Shown: positions 12,070-23,804, counted from the first letter of the stretch. The stretch is DNA of 64,000 nt from Brachynemurus nebulosus (GCA_035578155.1 JAPWDM010000005.1:40634108-40698107), one strand, 5' to 3'. Numbers and translations are program-made. The notes: generated from the letters alone by a model not told the origin.

Positions 12070-12215
12070 CCTCGGGACTCTTCTAATAGAATTCTTTAAA
12101 CTTTTATTCACGATGCGATAATTCTCTGCTAACTCTTGCAGAACTATGTCGAACATTACTAGAGTTGTATGAATGTATCCAGTATTTCCTCCATTTTCGT
12201 TGCTTACTTCTTAAA
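12070..12215 (-). pseudogene. PIF/Harbinger-like transposase fragment
   Basis: On the minus strand one frame reads SKQRKWRKYWIHSYNSS, then ARVSRELS, KFKEFY and KSPE, interrupted by TAA and TAG. The pattern of basic residues, W-x-H, then RELxxxxxKFKEFYRxS resembles the N-terminal part of HARBI1/PIF transposases (typically RRWWIHP...LxxEL...KFxxYFRMS). It is short, has no catalytic region and is broken by stops, so it can only be a relic. The match is by eye and could be coincidental. Confidence 0.35.
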
Positions 12216-12272
12216 TATCAATATATTTCGATAATCTCCTCTTTTAAGTCTTTTAAATTTTCTTATGCAAAG

Positions 12273-12306
12273 GAGGGTCGCAAACAAAAAAGTTTGAGAA
12301 CCATTG
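12273..12306. mobile_element. hAT-like terminus, partner not found
   Basis: The stretch GGAGGGTCGCAAAC...AAAGTTTGAGAACCATTG has the AAGTTTGAGAACCA(C/T)TG form that ends many animal hAT elements. The candidate 8-bp flank is CTCTGTAG. No matching left end was found upstream. Confidence 0.4.
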
Positions 12307-12642
12307 CTCTGTAGGTACAAACTATGCAGTACTCCTGTTACTGCTGTATGCACTTGTATATCCTAGTATTTATTTTGGTACCCCACAAATGTTTTTCTAT
12401 TTTTTGTTGTGGCCGTTTATTGATAAAATTATTTATTCGGGTCAGTTCAGTACATCGTTAGGTAGTCCGTTGGACTGTGCCTGTATTTTATTGTTCGGCA
12501 ACATTGGTAGTCGTATACAACCAAACACGTAATCATATAAAAATAAAAAAAAACGAGCTTAATTCTTTTTTAAAAAGCATCATTTCATTTATTTGGTTTA
12601 AATGGTTATACGAGGTGTTTAAGTAAAATTTCAACGTCTGTT

Positions 12643-13062
12643 TAGTGATGAGCAAATGCAAGACCAAGACCAAGACTTGGCAGTCTTGGTCTTGGTCTTG
12701 TTCTTCTATTAAGAATCTTTGTCTTGGTCTTGCTAGAGCAATTTGAGTCTTGGTCTTGCAAAATGCAGTCTTGGTCTTGGTATTGCTAAAAAGTCTTGCA
12801 CTTTCTTGCATTTTTTTATTAGCGAATTTTTTCCTTCTAAAATCAGAATTTTCTCTCTGTACGTTATTAATTATACTTTCAAATTATTTAAATAGTTTAG
12901 GAAGAGTCTTGCTTTTTTCTTACTTTTGCCTTGGTCTTGCTCACTTGAGTCTTGGTATTGGTCTTGCAGCCATACTTATAGTCTTGGTCTTGGTCCTGGT
13001 CTTGCAAAAAATACAAGAGCAAGACAAGACTGCAAGACCAAGTCTAATTTTGCTCATCACTA
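12643..13062. mobile_element. hAT-like MITE, perfect 8-bp duplication CGTCTGTT
   Basis: The termini TAGTGATGAGCAAA and TTTTGCTCATCACTA are inverted repeats. The element is flanked by identical CGTCTGTT at 12635-12642 and 13063-13070. Both arms are built from repeated CTTGGTCTTG words, as CAAGACCAAGAC at the left and in both orientations across the right half. This makes the open frames at 12533-12811 and 12750-13079 repeat artefacts. The 8-bp duplication points to hAT transposase mobilisation. Confidence 0.92.
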
Positions 13063-13283
13063 CGTCTGTTTGTTACTAAACTAAAAAGTAGGAGTTTTGG
13101 TTAAGTAGTAAGTATTAAGCTATCCCCTCCTCTCCAAAAAAGAACGTTTTGAAACTTTGGTTGTAAAATTTGTGTACTTAAAATAATGCTTTTTCTTTTT
13201 TTTTGTAACTGCTTCTCGCATTACAGAGAGTACATACACATAAGTGATTGAATGTTGTCTGTGTCGGGCGCCTGTCGAGCAAA

Positions 13284-13355
13284 GGATCGATGGTGTAATG
13301 GATAGCACACCTGGCTAGTTACCAGGAGATCCTTGGTTCGATTCCCGGCCGATCC
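13284..13355 (+). tRNA. tRNA-like gene or pseudogene, nominal anticodon AGT (Thr)
   Basis: The 72 nt fold as a cloverleaf. The acceptor stem is GGATCGA/CCGATCC (six of seven pairs). The D arm is GTG...CAC with TAATGGATAG as its loop. The anticodon stem CCTGG/CCAGG is perfect, with loop CTAGTTA (anticodon AGT). The variable region is AGATC. The T arm is CTTGG/CCCGG with loop TTCGATT and one mismatch. A and B promoter boxes (TGGTGTAATGG, GGTTCGATTCC) look usable. The D arm resembles tRNA-Gln more than tRNA-Thr, so identity is uncertain. There is no CCA and no clear T-run terminator immediately downstream. AAGTGATTGA at 13242 and TCAATCACTT at 13368 flank it as an inverted repeat, so it may be a tRNA-derived mobile element. 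Confidence 0.5.
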
Positions 13356-14196
13356 AGATAATTTTTTCAATCACTTTGTGATTTTTAATTTAAAATAATG
13401 TATTAAGTGATGGTACGAGATTTATCTGAATAAATTTTAATTTTAGTTTAGAAAAAAATAGCTAAATTCAGCTATTTTTCATCAGCGCTGTTGCATAATA
13501 CCGTTTAATAAAAAAATACACAAATGCACTGCAGAATTTGCAGGTTTTAAAAGCTTTTAAAAACATTTCGAGAAATGTTAGTTAAAATTGTTTGCATTCT
13601 GCTTTATTTATATTAAACTCTGGGTATCTTGCAATTATTTCGTTTTCCGTATTATTTCGTTTTGGTCATACAATTTTACTCGTAACAAAAAAATTGTATA
13701 CATGACAGTTTTGTTAATGTACGACTTTTACGAAAATCCATTTATAAGACCTAAGTACTCCCTGTAGAATATGTTTGTAGAATTCCTGTTGGTTGTAAAT
13801 GAAGTAGAGCGAAAGTGGGAAAGAGTTTTGTTCTTACAATTTTTATTTTTCTCTTTTTTTTTTTTTGTAAATGGCAGCGAAAATACTGTTTTAGACATTT
13901 TCCTTCTTTAAATATTAATCAATATGAATGGTTTTATTGGTGCCGTAAATCGACATCCTTTTTTATTTTGTAGATTTCCTGAATTATTTTTCCGTATTTA
14001 ATTATTACATTCATATATCAATATTTAATGAAATCACGGTTTATTTAGCTTGATATAACGTCGTTTGATTTTACGAGTTTTCTCCAAAAACAAATTTATC
14101 ATGTTATTATTTTAGTAGTAGATATTTACCTAAAATTATTTTTGTTATTAGTGAAGTTTAACGTACTTACGTATTATTTAAATGTCTTTGCCGATA

Positions 14197-14705
14197 TGAA
14201 ATAGTATATTATTCAACGAGTTAGTAATGATAGCTACTACTCACGAATATGAAATTGGGACACGAGCCGAATTTGCGAGACGAGTGTCGTAATGCATCTG
14301 AGTGATTAATAGCCATTGCAAGCGAGTAGAATACGATATTTTTTCTATGACATTTTTCTTTTTTAATTTAAATAAAATTGGATATAAATTTTAAATTAAA
14401 TTTTTAATCTATTTCTAATTTAATTACTATGTATAAAGTGATCAAAACAAAATATATACTACTTTGTTTACTTGAACGTTACTACGCAACATATACTAAA
14501 TTAAAACTTGATACATACATCATACATAAAACAATCGCAAACCCATTGAATAATGGTTAATATTGTGATTTCATTGGTCAAAAAGGTATTGAGTAATGGT
14601 CATTCCTCCACACCTTTGAATAATACTTAACTTTCTCAGCAATTAACAGATATATAATGAGTGTGTTCTTTAACAGCAGTAGAAAGACTATATAAAATAT
14701 TATCA
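14197..14705. repeat. Dispersed repeat, copy 1 of the pair with 35010-35490
   Basis: This shares with 35010-35490 the words AATAGTATATTATTCAACGA, GTCGTAATGCATCTGA, TTGTTTACTT, GTGATTTCATTGGTCAAAA, GTATTGAGTAATG and CTCCACACCTTTGAATAAT, in the same order. It is non-coding. Each copy ends next to another insertion: the mariner at 14711 here, and a MITE at 35496 there. Confidence 0.8.
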
Positions 14706-14710
14706 AACTA

Positions 14711-15629
14711 CACAGTGTGATCTAAAAATAACCGAACTTTTAATTTAAATCATAGAAGACGTAGCGCCATCTATTAAATGTTGACAGCGTTAGAAAGGTA
14801 CATGTTTCTTCTTTCGAACGCAGATACGTTCATGCTAATCGGCTGACAGGTTACAAAATTACACACGTTCTAATGACAGTAGTTTTTGTAGTTGTGTCGT
14901 AAAAGCATAATGAAATAAAGAGCAAATATTAAGTTTTGTTTTAAACTCGGTAAAAAATTTTCTGAGACTTACGAATTGTTAAAAAAAAGTTTATGGTGAT
15001 GATTGTATGAGTCGTACTCAAGTTTACACGTGGTTTACACGATTTATAAATGATCGTGACGATTTAAATGATGATCCAAAATCTGGACGACCAGCATCAT
15101 CAAATCGTGCTGAGTTAGCGGAAAATGTATGTGAAATAATCGCTATTGATACAAATTTCGCTATGAAAACGTCGGCAAAAGAATTAAATATAGTTGTTCG
15201 TGTTAGACCCGAATATTCAAAAGAAAATAACTGTTTTTATTGCATGATAATAAAATAAAAGACGCATTGCATGATAAAGACCAAATAGTCAACGAATTTT
15301 TGATGAACAAACAGATTTGTGATATCGACCACCCTCCGTATTCACCTGCTCTATCACCATGTGGCTATTTTCTATTCCCAAAACTGAAAACTGCAATGAA
15401 AGGAGCTTTTTACGATGACGTTTCAGCCATTCAAGCAGCCGTGACACAGGTGCTAAAGAACATCCCAAAAACGGAGTTTAAAAAGTCTATAGATAAATTG
15501 GTTGATCGTTCTAAACGTTATATTGAGTTAAATGGATCCCATTATGAATAAATATTAGCTTTGAAACTTAATACCATGCTTATTCTATTATATAACTAAA
15601 AAGTTCGGATATTTTTAGATCACACTGTG
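14711..15629 (+). mobile_element. Mariner transposon, internally deleted
   Basis: The left end CACAGTGTGATCTAAAAATA and right end TATTTTTAGATCACACTGTG are inverted repeats, continuing inward into CCGAACTTTT / AAAGTTCGGA. TA flanks both sides (14709-14710 and 15630-15631). At 919 bp it is shorter than the usual 1.3 kb of full mariners because the middle of the transposase is missing. It inserted at the end of a dispersed repeat. The near-perfect termini suggest it could still be moved by a transposase supplied in trans. Confidence 0.95.
14910..15551 (+). pseudogene. Mariner transposase remnant, frameshifted and centrally deleted
   Basis: The N-terminal helix-turn-helix region is recognisable as ANIKFCFKLGKKFSETYELL, then GDDCMSRTQVYTWFTRF and the SGRP linker. 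After the putative start the second codon after ATG is TAA, and an eight-base A run before GTTTATGGT shifts the frame. About 150 central residues are missing, including the first catalytic aspartate. The text then jumps to VRPEYSKENN, LLHDN and the C-terminal YSPALSPCGYFLFPKLK. In DD34D mariners the last motif is SPDLxPCDYFLFP. Here the catalytic D of PCD is G, so catalysis is lost even apart from the deletion. A second frame change near 15237 separates the two open segments. Confidence 0.92.
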
Positions 15630-15631
15630 TA

Positions 15632-17277
15632 TATAAGAATACAGTACCAGGTACAGTAATGTCTGGTTTTAATTTAGGTAAATAAGTTTAAGAAGACTAT
15701 CAAAGACACGCATAAACCCAGCCACATAATATATAGTAAGTATAATGCATACATTGTAAACAAATATAACGACAGATTTGTTACACATTTCTAATAAAAG
15801 TGAAATAATTAGCATCAACAAATTAGTGCCAGCACACATCACAGAAGCAAAGTTAATTAATTTCTCGTATAGTACGACGAATTTGTGATGACTTGTGTTA
15901 AAAGTTAGTCCAACACATTCACGTTCTTAGTCCCAGCATTGTAGCAAACTTTGTCAAATACTTGCCGCAGGAAAACGTGCTTTGTGGTATTGCAACATCA
16001 ATACAAATTTTCATACTTTAATAAATTTACGTTCAAACGTGATATACGTCACTGAAGATTTGCATTAGCTTAGACCTGAATTTTGAATATTTTCTATTTT
16101 TTTTTTTAAATTTATTGTAGGTAACTACTGTATAAATAAAGCAACTAAATTTTTACACGCATTCTGAAAAAAATAAACGGATTAAAAACAGTGCACATGC
16201 ACTTCATTGATAATTCCCTTCTCATTGAACTTAACCTATACCAAACAAAAATGGTAATGGTGGTCGACATTAGGAATTTTTCAATTTTCTTTCAAATTTG
16301 GACACTTCTGGTGAAAATAGCATTAAGTTATGGTGACTTTAAAAAGCAATTTTTCCAGTTTTTTTATTTTGTATATTATACTATAATTTATATTTCAAAT
16401 TTAGGCAATAATCTCTGAAGTAAATCCTTAAAATTTCCTCTGGCTGTACGAGCTTTAAATTAAAAATTAGACGTTAAAATACAACTAAGGTTTACATGGT
16501 CATTATAAAACTATTAAATATAAGTAAACTATTAGTTATTCAGTTAGTAGAATAACAAACTAGAATTTTCATTCAAAATTTAAATTTTGTTAACAAATTG
16601 AAAGTCACAGAATAACAATATCATTTTTGGGACGGAACTGTGTAGTATCTACCTGATTTCATACAGTACCATATAGTACCTGGTCAGTTTATTTTATTGT
16701 ATATAGTTTTATGACCCTTATTCGCTCAGAAAACACCGTATTTATTTGCGCTCTTCGGACACGCACTCTCTGAACACGTAATCACAAAAATTGGTTTCTG
16801 TGAAAAAACTATTACAAATTGAAAAACCATGGCAAATTTAGACATTTCTACTTAACGATAACGCCATTTCAATATTAAAATAATTAAAATTTATTAATTT
16901 AATTTATACTTTAACTAAATGTATTTTTTTTATGTAAAGTAATTAAAAGAAGAATATTTACAATTTCTCTTTCAATACACTTTACTCAGTTCCTTTTTTT
17001 CTTATTTATTTATATTGTTGGTATTTTTTTCTTTTTTTTATTGGATTAAAACTGATCAAAAACGGAAACGCATTAAGTGCAAAATATCCGTGAGAAATTC
17101 ATGTAAAATTAATTATATCAAGTAAAACCATTTATCACACTACTAAAAATGTATAATGTGTATATAGGTGGTTCAAAATTCTATAATTGTACCCTTCAAA
17201 GAAGTGGGAAACGGAAAAAAATAAAAGGAAAAATCAGTTAAATCAAGCCAACGAAAATATGACCAGGCCAATAAATT
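15632..17277. other. Gene-free AT-rich stretch
   Basis: No gene or bounded element is seen. Open frames such as the one at 16191 lack coding character or homology that I recognise. Confidence 0.4.
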
Positions 17278-17735
17278 AAATACTCCTGCCGTAGCATTTC
17301 CGCTTACAAATTTTTTTTTTTTTTTTTGAAAGCCCATTCGCAATGATTTTAAAACATATCTGATGTATCTTTATTTGCTCTTTGTTATACTGTAAAAAAT
17401 TTCAAATTTAAATTTCGATAAGAAATTCTATTTTCTTAGTAACAGTAAATTTTGGTTTGTCTTCGTAATTTTTACTCTTGTAAGACTGTAAAAAAAAAAA
17501 AACTTTTGAATTTTGGCGAAAAACTCATTTTTTCGAAGTTTCGGACACCGGACGTACCTGACTGAAGAGCTCATCCAAGAATTTGGAACTCTCGTCCAAA
17601 TTTCGTAAAAATTAGATATTTCTAGGAACTAGGAACCTTAAAACAAATTTCTATCATAATCTCGAACTCAAGTCTTACCGTGACAGTGGCTGTAATAGCT
17701 GAATTTTCCTTTCGGAAATTCGCTAAAAATAGAAC
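17278..17735 (+). mobile_element. Microsatellite-family MITE, copy 2 (microsatellite lost)
   Basis: It begins with the CTCCTGCCGTAGCAT end and finishes GTAATAGCTGAATTTTCCTTTC then GGAAATTCGCTA. The order of the internal words CGTACCTGACTGAAGAGCTC, TTTCGTAAAAATTAGATATT and AAAACAAATTTCTATCAT matches the copies at 46637 and 56.9 kb. The dinucleotide tract present in the other copies is absent. Confidence 0.7.
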
Positions 17736-19710
17736 AGAAAATTTAATTATTCAGCTTCGTAACAGAACACATATTCTAAAAAATATTTTTTTATTAAGTT
17801 TGGTAAAGTAAATAGTGTCTTTTAAATTTTTTTTAATAATCTCTGTATATATAAAGTTTTTCTAAAGTACTTTCCCAGTTGACTGGAGCAAATAAAATGG
17901 AAAAATATGAATAAATATATTAAATAAATCCGGCTCGACATCGTGCAGTTGGTTGTTGGCAATCGTAAAGAATTATGACTTTCATAATAACACCGTGAAA
18001 CATATCTGTACTATACAGCAAAAGGAGTCCACATAAAGAAAATCGTTTATATTATAGAGAACTTTCAAAAAGTGATATGAATAATGGATGATGGAGTCAG
18101 GAAAGAATTTAAATAAAAATTTTACACATTATTTGAATACGTTTAATGTCTTCGAAAATTATTGCCCCAGTGCAGGCCTTATACAGGCTAATAACAAAGA
18201 GTAAAATTTGACACCAATATGTGATAGAGAAAATATTTTGTTGAAACGGGATTAAAGTGAACAAGTAATAGAAGGCAAATACCACAGTTAAGTTTGTATT
18301 CTTATTATTTTATTTCAAAGTTTCTCATATCAGAAAATACGAGTATCTTTTCTTTGACACTTTTCATCAAGGAATTCGGCACGATATTCCACACAATATG
18401 ATGTGTGGAAAAAAGTTTACATTCTCACATTCCAATACGGAAAAGCATCTCAAGATTTTAAAAAAAAAATTGTTTCCTACATATTAATTAAAACTTACAC
18501 TTATAGTATATGTATACAAAATTTCAGGTTCATAAGTCCAAAAATGTAGGAATTATGGGAGTGTGACAAGCAGATATAAAATTATGAAAATTCCAAAACT
18601 TTTTCCCTAAAAATTACCTTTTGTATGAGTTTTTCACATTTCATGACTTTTTATTCTCGATAATGATTCATGAACAACAAATCGAAACGATCTAACAAAA
18701 CAATTGGACATGTTTTGAGAATACTTTGAACTTAAAAGAACCCGTAGTCAATTAATTGATCCCGTAACTACTGAATCATTTGTCTGATGTTTATTTTTTT
18801 TTTAAGATTGAGGAAAATCCGATTTTTCTTAACCTTAAAAGAGGTAGAAAATTTCTTTTTACATGATTGATATTTTTCCTTTAATTAAAGGAAATAATTT
18901 GTATTTCCCAAAACCATGCTTCCATTTATTGTAGCCTCCAGAAAAAGCGGCAAAAAATATTTTCAAAATGCTTGGTGCTTCTTGATTTTCTTGATGAGCA
19001 TATGTTGGTTTCATTCATGAAATGGACACAACATACATAAAACGATTAAAAGCTCAGAGTTCATATAACGCCAATTAAGATTAAGTGGCCTCAGTTAATC
19101 GAGGTTTTTTCAGTTTTTGCTATAAATCTATTTCTCACTCTTATCAAAAGTAAATTGACTTTAATAAGGTTCTACTCTTTGCGGACACTTTCCCTATTAG
19201 TATACTGACGCCAGTTTAATCAAAAAATTTTATGATCTAAAAAATATTTTCGTAAAATTTATTGTCGCAATTTAATTACAATAACAAAAAGAATAAAGGA
19301 ATAGAACCGAATAAAACATGCAATAGAGCATTTAAATTTTAATTATGATAACAAAGAGACATATATACACTTCATTTATTAGAAGAAAGGAAATAAAAGA
19401 TAAATAATAAATAAAAATCCAGATACGTTGTACAAAAAAGCAGTACATTTCTTTCTGAATATAATCTACAGTTGACAGCAGCGAAGTTTGTAAACTTTAT
19501 ACTAACTTGATACAGTACACGTTTAGCCACTTGGCCCTTCAATTCTCGCTTTGAAGATAATAAAGAACCGAACAGACCGATTCGGCGACCGCAACTTAAC
19601 CGAATGGTGGCGTGAGGCACAATGCAGTCAGATTCTAAGATAGAACAACCTTCACCATTTAAACTATTTAGAAAATTAATTAAAACTAGTTGGATAAAAA
19701 TATCATAAGT
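17736..19710. other. Gene-free stretch
   Basis: No exon was recognised. A 113-codon minus-strand frame at 19372-19713 is somewhat less AT-biased than its surroundings (GRRIGLFGSLLSSKRELKGQ segment). It has no family I can name, so it is not called as a gene. Confidence 0.35.
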
Positions 19711-19718
19711 CATAAAAA

Positions 19719-19927
19719 TTCGTCAAGTGCGTGTTTTTGACACGCACTAAGTAATGTCACCTCAGTGAAAGTGTTAAATTATGATTTTTTGGCTTGTTTT
19801 TTAAGTACAGTGAGAATACAGTCCTCTTGCGTTTATTCAATATATGCATGTACAACTCTATAATTATTATATTATATGGTTCCCCACTATAATCACGCAA
19901 CGAGATTAATATGTCATCCTTCGGTGA
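19719..19927 (+). mobile_element. Short hairpin-ended element, 8-bp duplication CATAAAAA
   Basis: CATAAAAA occurs at 19711-19718 and 19928-19935. The left end TTCGTCAAGTGCGTGTTTTT then GACACGCACTAAGT forms a hairpin (GTGCGTG/CACGCAC). The right end is GTCATCCTTCGGTGA. The interior GAAAGTGTTAAATTATGATT and the GCATGTACAACTC region match 26930-27140 and 33660-33840. It is a deletion derivative of a longer family that includes the 29270-33844 insertion. Confidence 0.8.
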
Positions 19928-20337
19928 CATAAAAAATACGTATCAAGTACAAACTGTAAATCAAGGACTTTGAGTTCCTAGGATCAAAATGAGGAAAACT
20001 AGTTGAAACTCTTTCGCTGTTTTTTCTTAAAATTATTAATAATGGGACAGCTTCTAAAAATTGTTATCTTTGTCTAATAACTTATTTTAATACACACAGA
20101 GCCATCTTTACATATTTGTGATAATTACATACTTACCGACAAGCCCACATAATTCACAGAAAAAATTATATACATAGAGAATCCTATCAAAAATAGGGCC
20201 ATATTGCACATCATTGTACTTTCTCCCCAACCGTAAGATGGCTCTCAGTGTCCGTTTTTTCGCTCATTTTATACCTATTCGTTTCGTCATAGTTTGTCCG
20301 TTTCCGCCATTTCAACAAAACAAAGGAGGACGTATAA

Positions 20338-20579
20338 GGCTGTATACACAATCAATGAAATAAGATTTAAGAAATAAGATTTAAGATTTAAGGAGTATGC
20401 CATCTAGTGACGTTGAATGAAACTGTTAACTGTTAACGAATTTTGACGTAAAAAAATACCTACATATTTATATCTACGACCAGTTACGTTAAAGCTCCAT
20501 TCAACATCACTAGATGGCATACTCCTTAAATCTTATTTCTTAAATCTTAAATCTTATTTCATTGATTGTTTATACAGCC
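20338..20579. mobile_element. MITE, 242 bp, TAA target
   Basis: The terminal inverted repeats run for about 80 bp, beginning GGCTGTATACACAATCAATG and including GGAGTATGCCATCTAGTGA. TAA flanks both ends. Within the repeats AAATAAGATTTAAG-type units are duplicated in a different order in each arm. The three-base TWA target suggests PIF/Harbinger mobilisation. Confidence 0.85.
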
Positions 20580-20997
20580 TAAAACACGTGAAACACGTTT
20601 TAGCGTTTTACACACAGATCAAATACACTAAAGATAACTATCTCTGTACAACGGTGCTAAACCACTATTTACATGCCATCTCTCGGTCCGGAAGAAAACA
20701 AAATTTTAGGAGCGCGCGTTTGAAATGCCACTACACTCAAATTTCATCTTACATTTTTACTCTTATACGCATATTTGTGATTGATATTTGATTTAGTTAC
20801 ATTGAAAAAAAAAATTATTTTTAGAAAAGTACTACAAACGAGGTATCTGAAAATACAATCTAATAAAAAAAACGATGATATAATAAATACGTTGTCTTTG
20901 TAATTTTGTGTTTCTAATAAAAAAATCGTAGTTAATATTTTTTAAACCTTTATTTATTTCTAATTTTTATTATATACATAATTAACTTTAATAAAAA

Positions 20998-21279
20998 CAA
21001 GTCAAGTGCAAGTTGTACTTGCGCTAACAGTGTTCCGTACAATCAGTTGTTTCTAGGAATTTTTTATAACGAGATATGAAGGTGGATAAAATATTTTTCC
21101 TAATAAATGAATTTTATTCCTAAAGTATAACCTATTTTTTGATTTCAGAACGATCGTGTTCGTATGTGTCACATCGTGAACGTATGTGTCCGGACTGTTA
21201 TATTTTACGAAGTTTTAGTTATGACCACTGATTGTGAGGAACATTACTTAGTGCGTGTCAAACACGCACTTGACAAATT
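20998..21279. repeat. Element with GTCAAGTGC-type hairpin ends
   Basis: The left end CAAGTCAAGTGCAAGTTGTA then CTTGCGC leads into a GTTCCGTAC word. The right end, read on the minus strand, starts TTTGTCAAGTGCGTGTTTGA then CACGCACTAAGTAATGT, the same end as the elements at 19719 and 29270. Both termini therefore carry a GTCAAGTGC hairpin. It is non-coding. Confidence 0.6.
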
Positions 21280-21333
21280 TTTAAAGCTGCCACCTACAGT
21301 TTTTTGGAAAAACTGTCTGACAACACTGGGATG

Positions 21334-22808
21334 TAGGCATGCCGTTTTTTAAAAAAAAATCTATTTTTGAATCGATTCGTAATTGCCAACAAAAGAATCG
21401 ATACTTAAATTATCGATTGTATTCAAAATCGATTCCAAGAAATCGATTCAAATTTGCTGTTGCAAAAGTTGCGGTAATTTTTAAGTAAAAATTTATGTAC
21501 TTATAATTCAGAAAGATGAACTTTCGAAGTCTTTTAAGATGAAAAATATTAAGCCTGTACGTACTTAATTACCAACATTTTCTTAGAATTTTATTCTATG
21601 GTACAGAGATGAATCACAACATCACAACAAAGTTGACAATTTTTGTTTTCATTTGATATAAAAATGTTAAGTGCCCTGTAAACGATCAAATTGTTTGTCA
21701 AATTTTACGTGTTTGTCAAATTATTTGATAGTATGCAGCTTTGTCTGACGCGTTTGTCAAACAATCTACGTGTTTGACATGTTTGATGAAAATCTTGATT
21801 GATCAACTTGTTTGACATGTTTGACCAACAAGTTTGAAGGTGAGCGGCGGTGTTTGTTGTGTTTGTCAAACAAGCTCTATTAAATTGCCCCGAAATGAAT
21901 AGCAAATATGACAAAATTTTTGCAAATCTCTGTACGAGCAACATTTTTTCCGTAATTTTCATTATTTATTCTATGTTTGGCCAAGTTTAATCTAACAAAA
22001 TTATTTTATGGGGATCACTAGTGTGACAAACTACGCGCAAGTTTGTCAAATTTGTTTGAGCTTTGGTTTGATCGTTTAAGCTCTTGTTTGATGAAAACGT
22101 GAAGTTTGACAAACAAATTTGTCAAACAAATTTGATCGTTTACAGGGCACTTTAGTCAAATTCATATATATAAAGAAAATGACTCATTTCAAAAATAAAG
22201 TTTTGTCACATATAAAAGATATAATTTCTACTATCCTTTTTCAATATATTAGATAGTAGATCTTCTGAGAGATAGCTATATTACGAGTCTGTCTAAGAGA
22301 TACATTTATGAGAATGACTCATTTGCAGTTGTCGTTGCTTTCTCTAGAATTGTATAAATATTATCTAAATTGTACTAAATGTTGAGAAGTTTTTATTTAA
22401 TAACATACAAAGTTTTTTTTATAGATTAAGGGATAAAAAAAAATATGAAAGTTTTTTTTTTTGCTTTAAATTTCCCGCATAAACTTTATTGTTTTGTATA
22501 TGGTACAGTTGTCAGCAATTTGATTTGAAATGCATAGACAACTGATTATATGCATTTGATGCGTTTGATGCTTAAAATTTAATAATCGTAATAGGTACCG
22601 ATAATAAATATAAATTAATAAATAAATAGCAACGTATAAATAAAATAAAAAAGCAATTTATGTTTTGAAAAAAAAATCGTTTCGCGATTTCCATAAAATA
22701 AAAATCGATGTGTGAATCGATCTCAAAATCAATAATCGATTAAAAATCGGTTTCCATACTTCCGATTAATCGATTTCTCGATTTATCGATTAAAAAACGA
22801 CATCCCTA
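21334..22808. mobile_element. hAT-like element, perfect 8-bp duplication CTGGGATG
   Basis: The termini TAGGCATGCCGTTTTTTAA and TTAAAAAACGACATCCCTA are inverted repeats. They are flanked by identical CTGGGATG at 21326-21333 and 22809-22816. The first and last 130 bp are packed with ATCGATT words. A second MITE is nested at 21670-22151. Another left end of this family lies near 31216. Confidence 0.9.
21670..22151. mobile_element. MITE nested in the hAT-like element, TTA target
   Basis: AGTGCCCTGTAAACGATCAA begins the left end and its reverse complement closes the right. TTA flanks both sides (21667-21669 and 22152-22154). Almost the whole interior is variations on TTTGTCAAAC and GTTTGACAAA, which is why a minus-strand frame at 21705-21962 stays open. 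The TTA target indicates PIF/Harbinger-type insertion, younger than its host element. Confidence 0.88.
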
Positions 22809-22816
22809 CTGGGATG

Positions 22817-23684
22817 AGGTTTTATTGTTTTTAGGTAGAAATTCGCTACCCAGTGCTGTACAAAATCTATTCTTCGACCGACGATGGGAATCATTTCTTT
22901 AATAAAATCACTAGAAAGATATTTGTTCTAATAAAAAAGAAAATTAAACATGTAATAACGAAAAACAGATAATTTTCGATATCATATTTTTGCACACTGT
23001 TTTTAAGGTTGATAAGAAATTTAAGAGGCAAAAAAATTTTAATGACAGCTTCTTAAAAATTTGACAATTTATTATTGAAATAATAAAGAATGTCCTGTCG
23101 AATTTTGAAGTCGATCTTGTTCTTAGTTAGCGAGTAAAAAATCTTGGAAGTTACACTTTCACATAGGTTAACACACATTTATATAAAAAGCTGTATCTTG
23201 ACAGTCAGAAATGTTCGTTTTACAAAAAATATGCATAGCAATTATCACAGGTTTATGAATACCTGCACCAAGTTTCAAAACAGTCTTGTTCTTTGTTTCT
23301 GAGATAAAAATCTTTATATAAGTAATATTAATATTAAAGTTATTGAACATTGTAATTAGCCGCAGTAAATATGGCAATATTGCTCTGTGACAAAGAAGCG
23401 ATGATGGCGCGCACAATTTGAACATAGTATTACACTTTTATAAAATATACACTTTATAAAATATATACTTATATGTTTATACACTTTTATAAAATTATTA
23501 ATCTTAATATTTTTCTTTTAAGTTAAAATTATTGTTATTCTTTAAAAATTTAAGATATGTATAACACATTTTCTTTATTTCATTTTCTAACACATTTAGT
23601 ATATATTCCTTTATTTTGAGTGACACGAATTTTGTTATTAATTTTGCTTTATAATATCGTATGTAATTGACTTTTTTGCTATTT
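22817..23684. other. Gene-free stretch
   Basis: No gene is seen. The two segments 23086-23140 and 23265-23310 share CAAGTTTCAAAACAGTCTTG-like and GTTCTTTGTTT-like text, suggesting old repeat sequence. Confidence 0.35.
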
Positions 23685-23804
23685 TTTTCATAATGTCCGA
23701 ACTTTTAAAAACTTTTAAAAGTCACTGTCATTATTATTTTGTATTTTTTTTCATAATGTCCGAACTTTTAAAAACTTTTAAATTCACTGTCATTATTATT
23801 TTGT
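23685..23804. repeat. Tandem duplication, about 61-bp unit
   Basis: TTTTTTTCATAATGTCCGAA then CTTTTAAAAACTTTTAAA and CACTGTCATTATTATTTTGT occur twice head to tail with few differences, so the duplication is recent. Confidence 0.85.

Noticed and set aside
19372..19713. 113-codon minus-strand frame as a gene
   Set aside because: No family recognised, no splice or promoter support, and its ends run into AT-rich sequence. Left uncalled.
21705..21962. 85-codon minus-strand frame with repeated NTCQTC-like residues
   Set aside because: Produced by the repeated TTTGTCAAAC word of the nested MITE.
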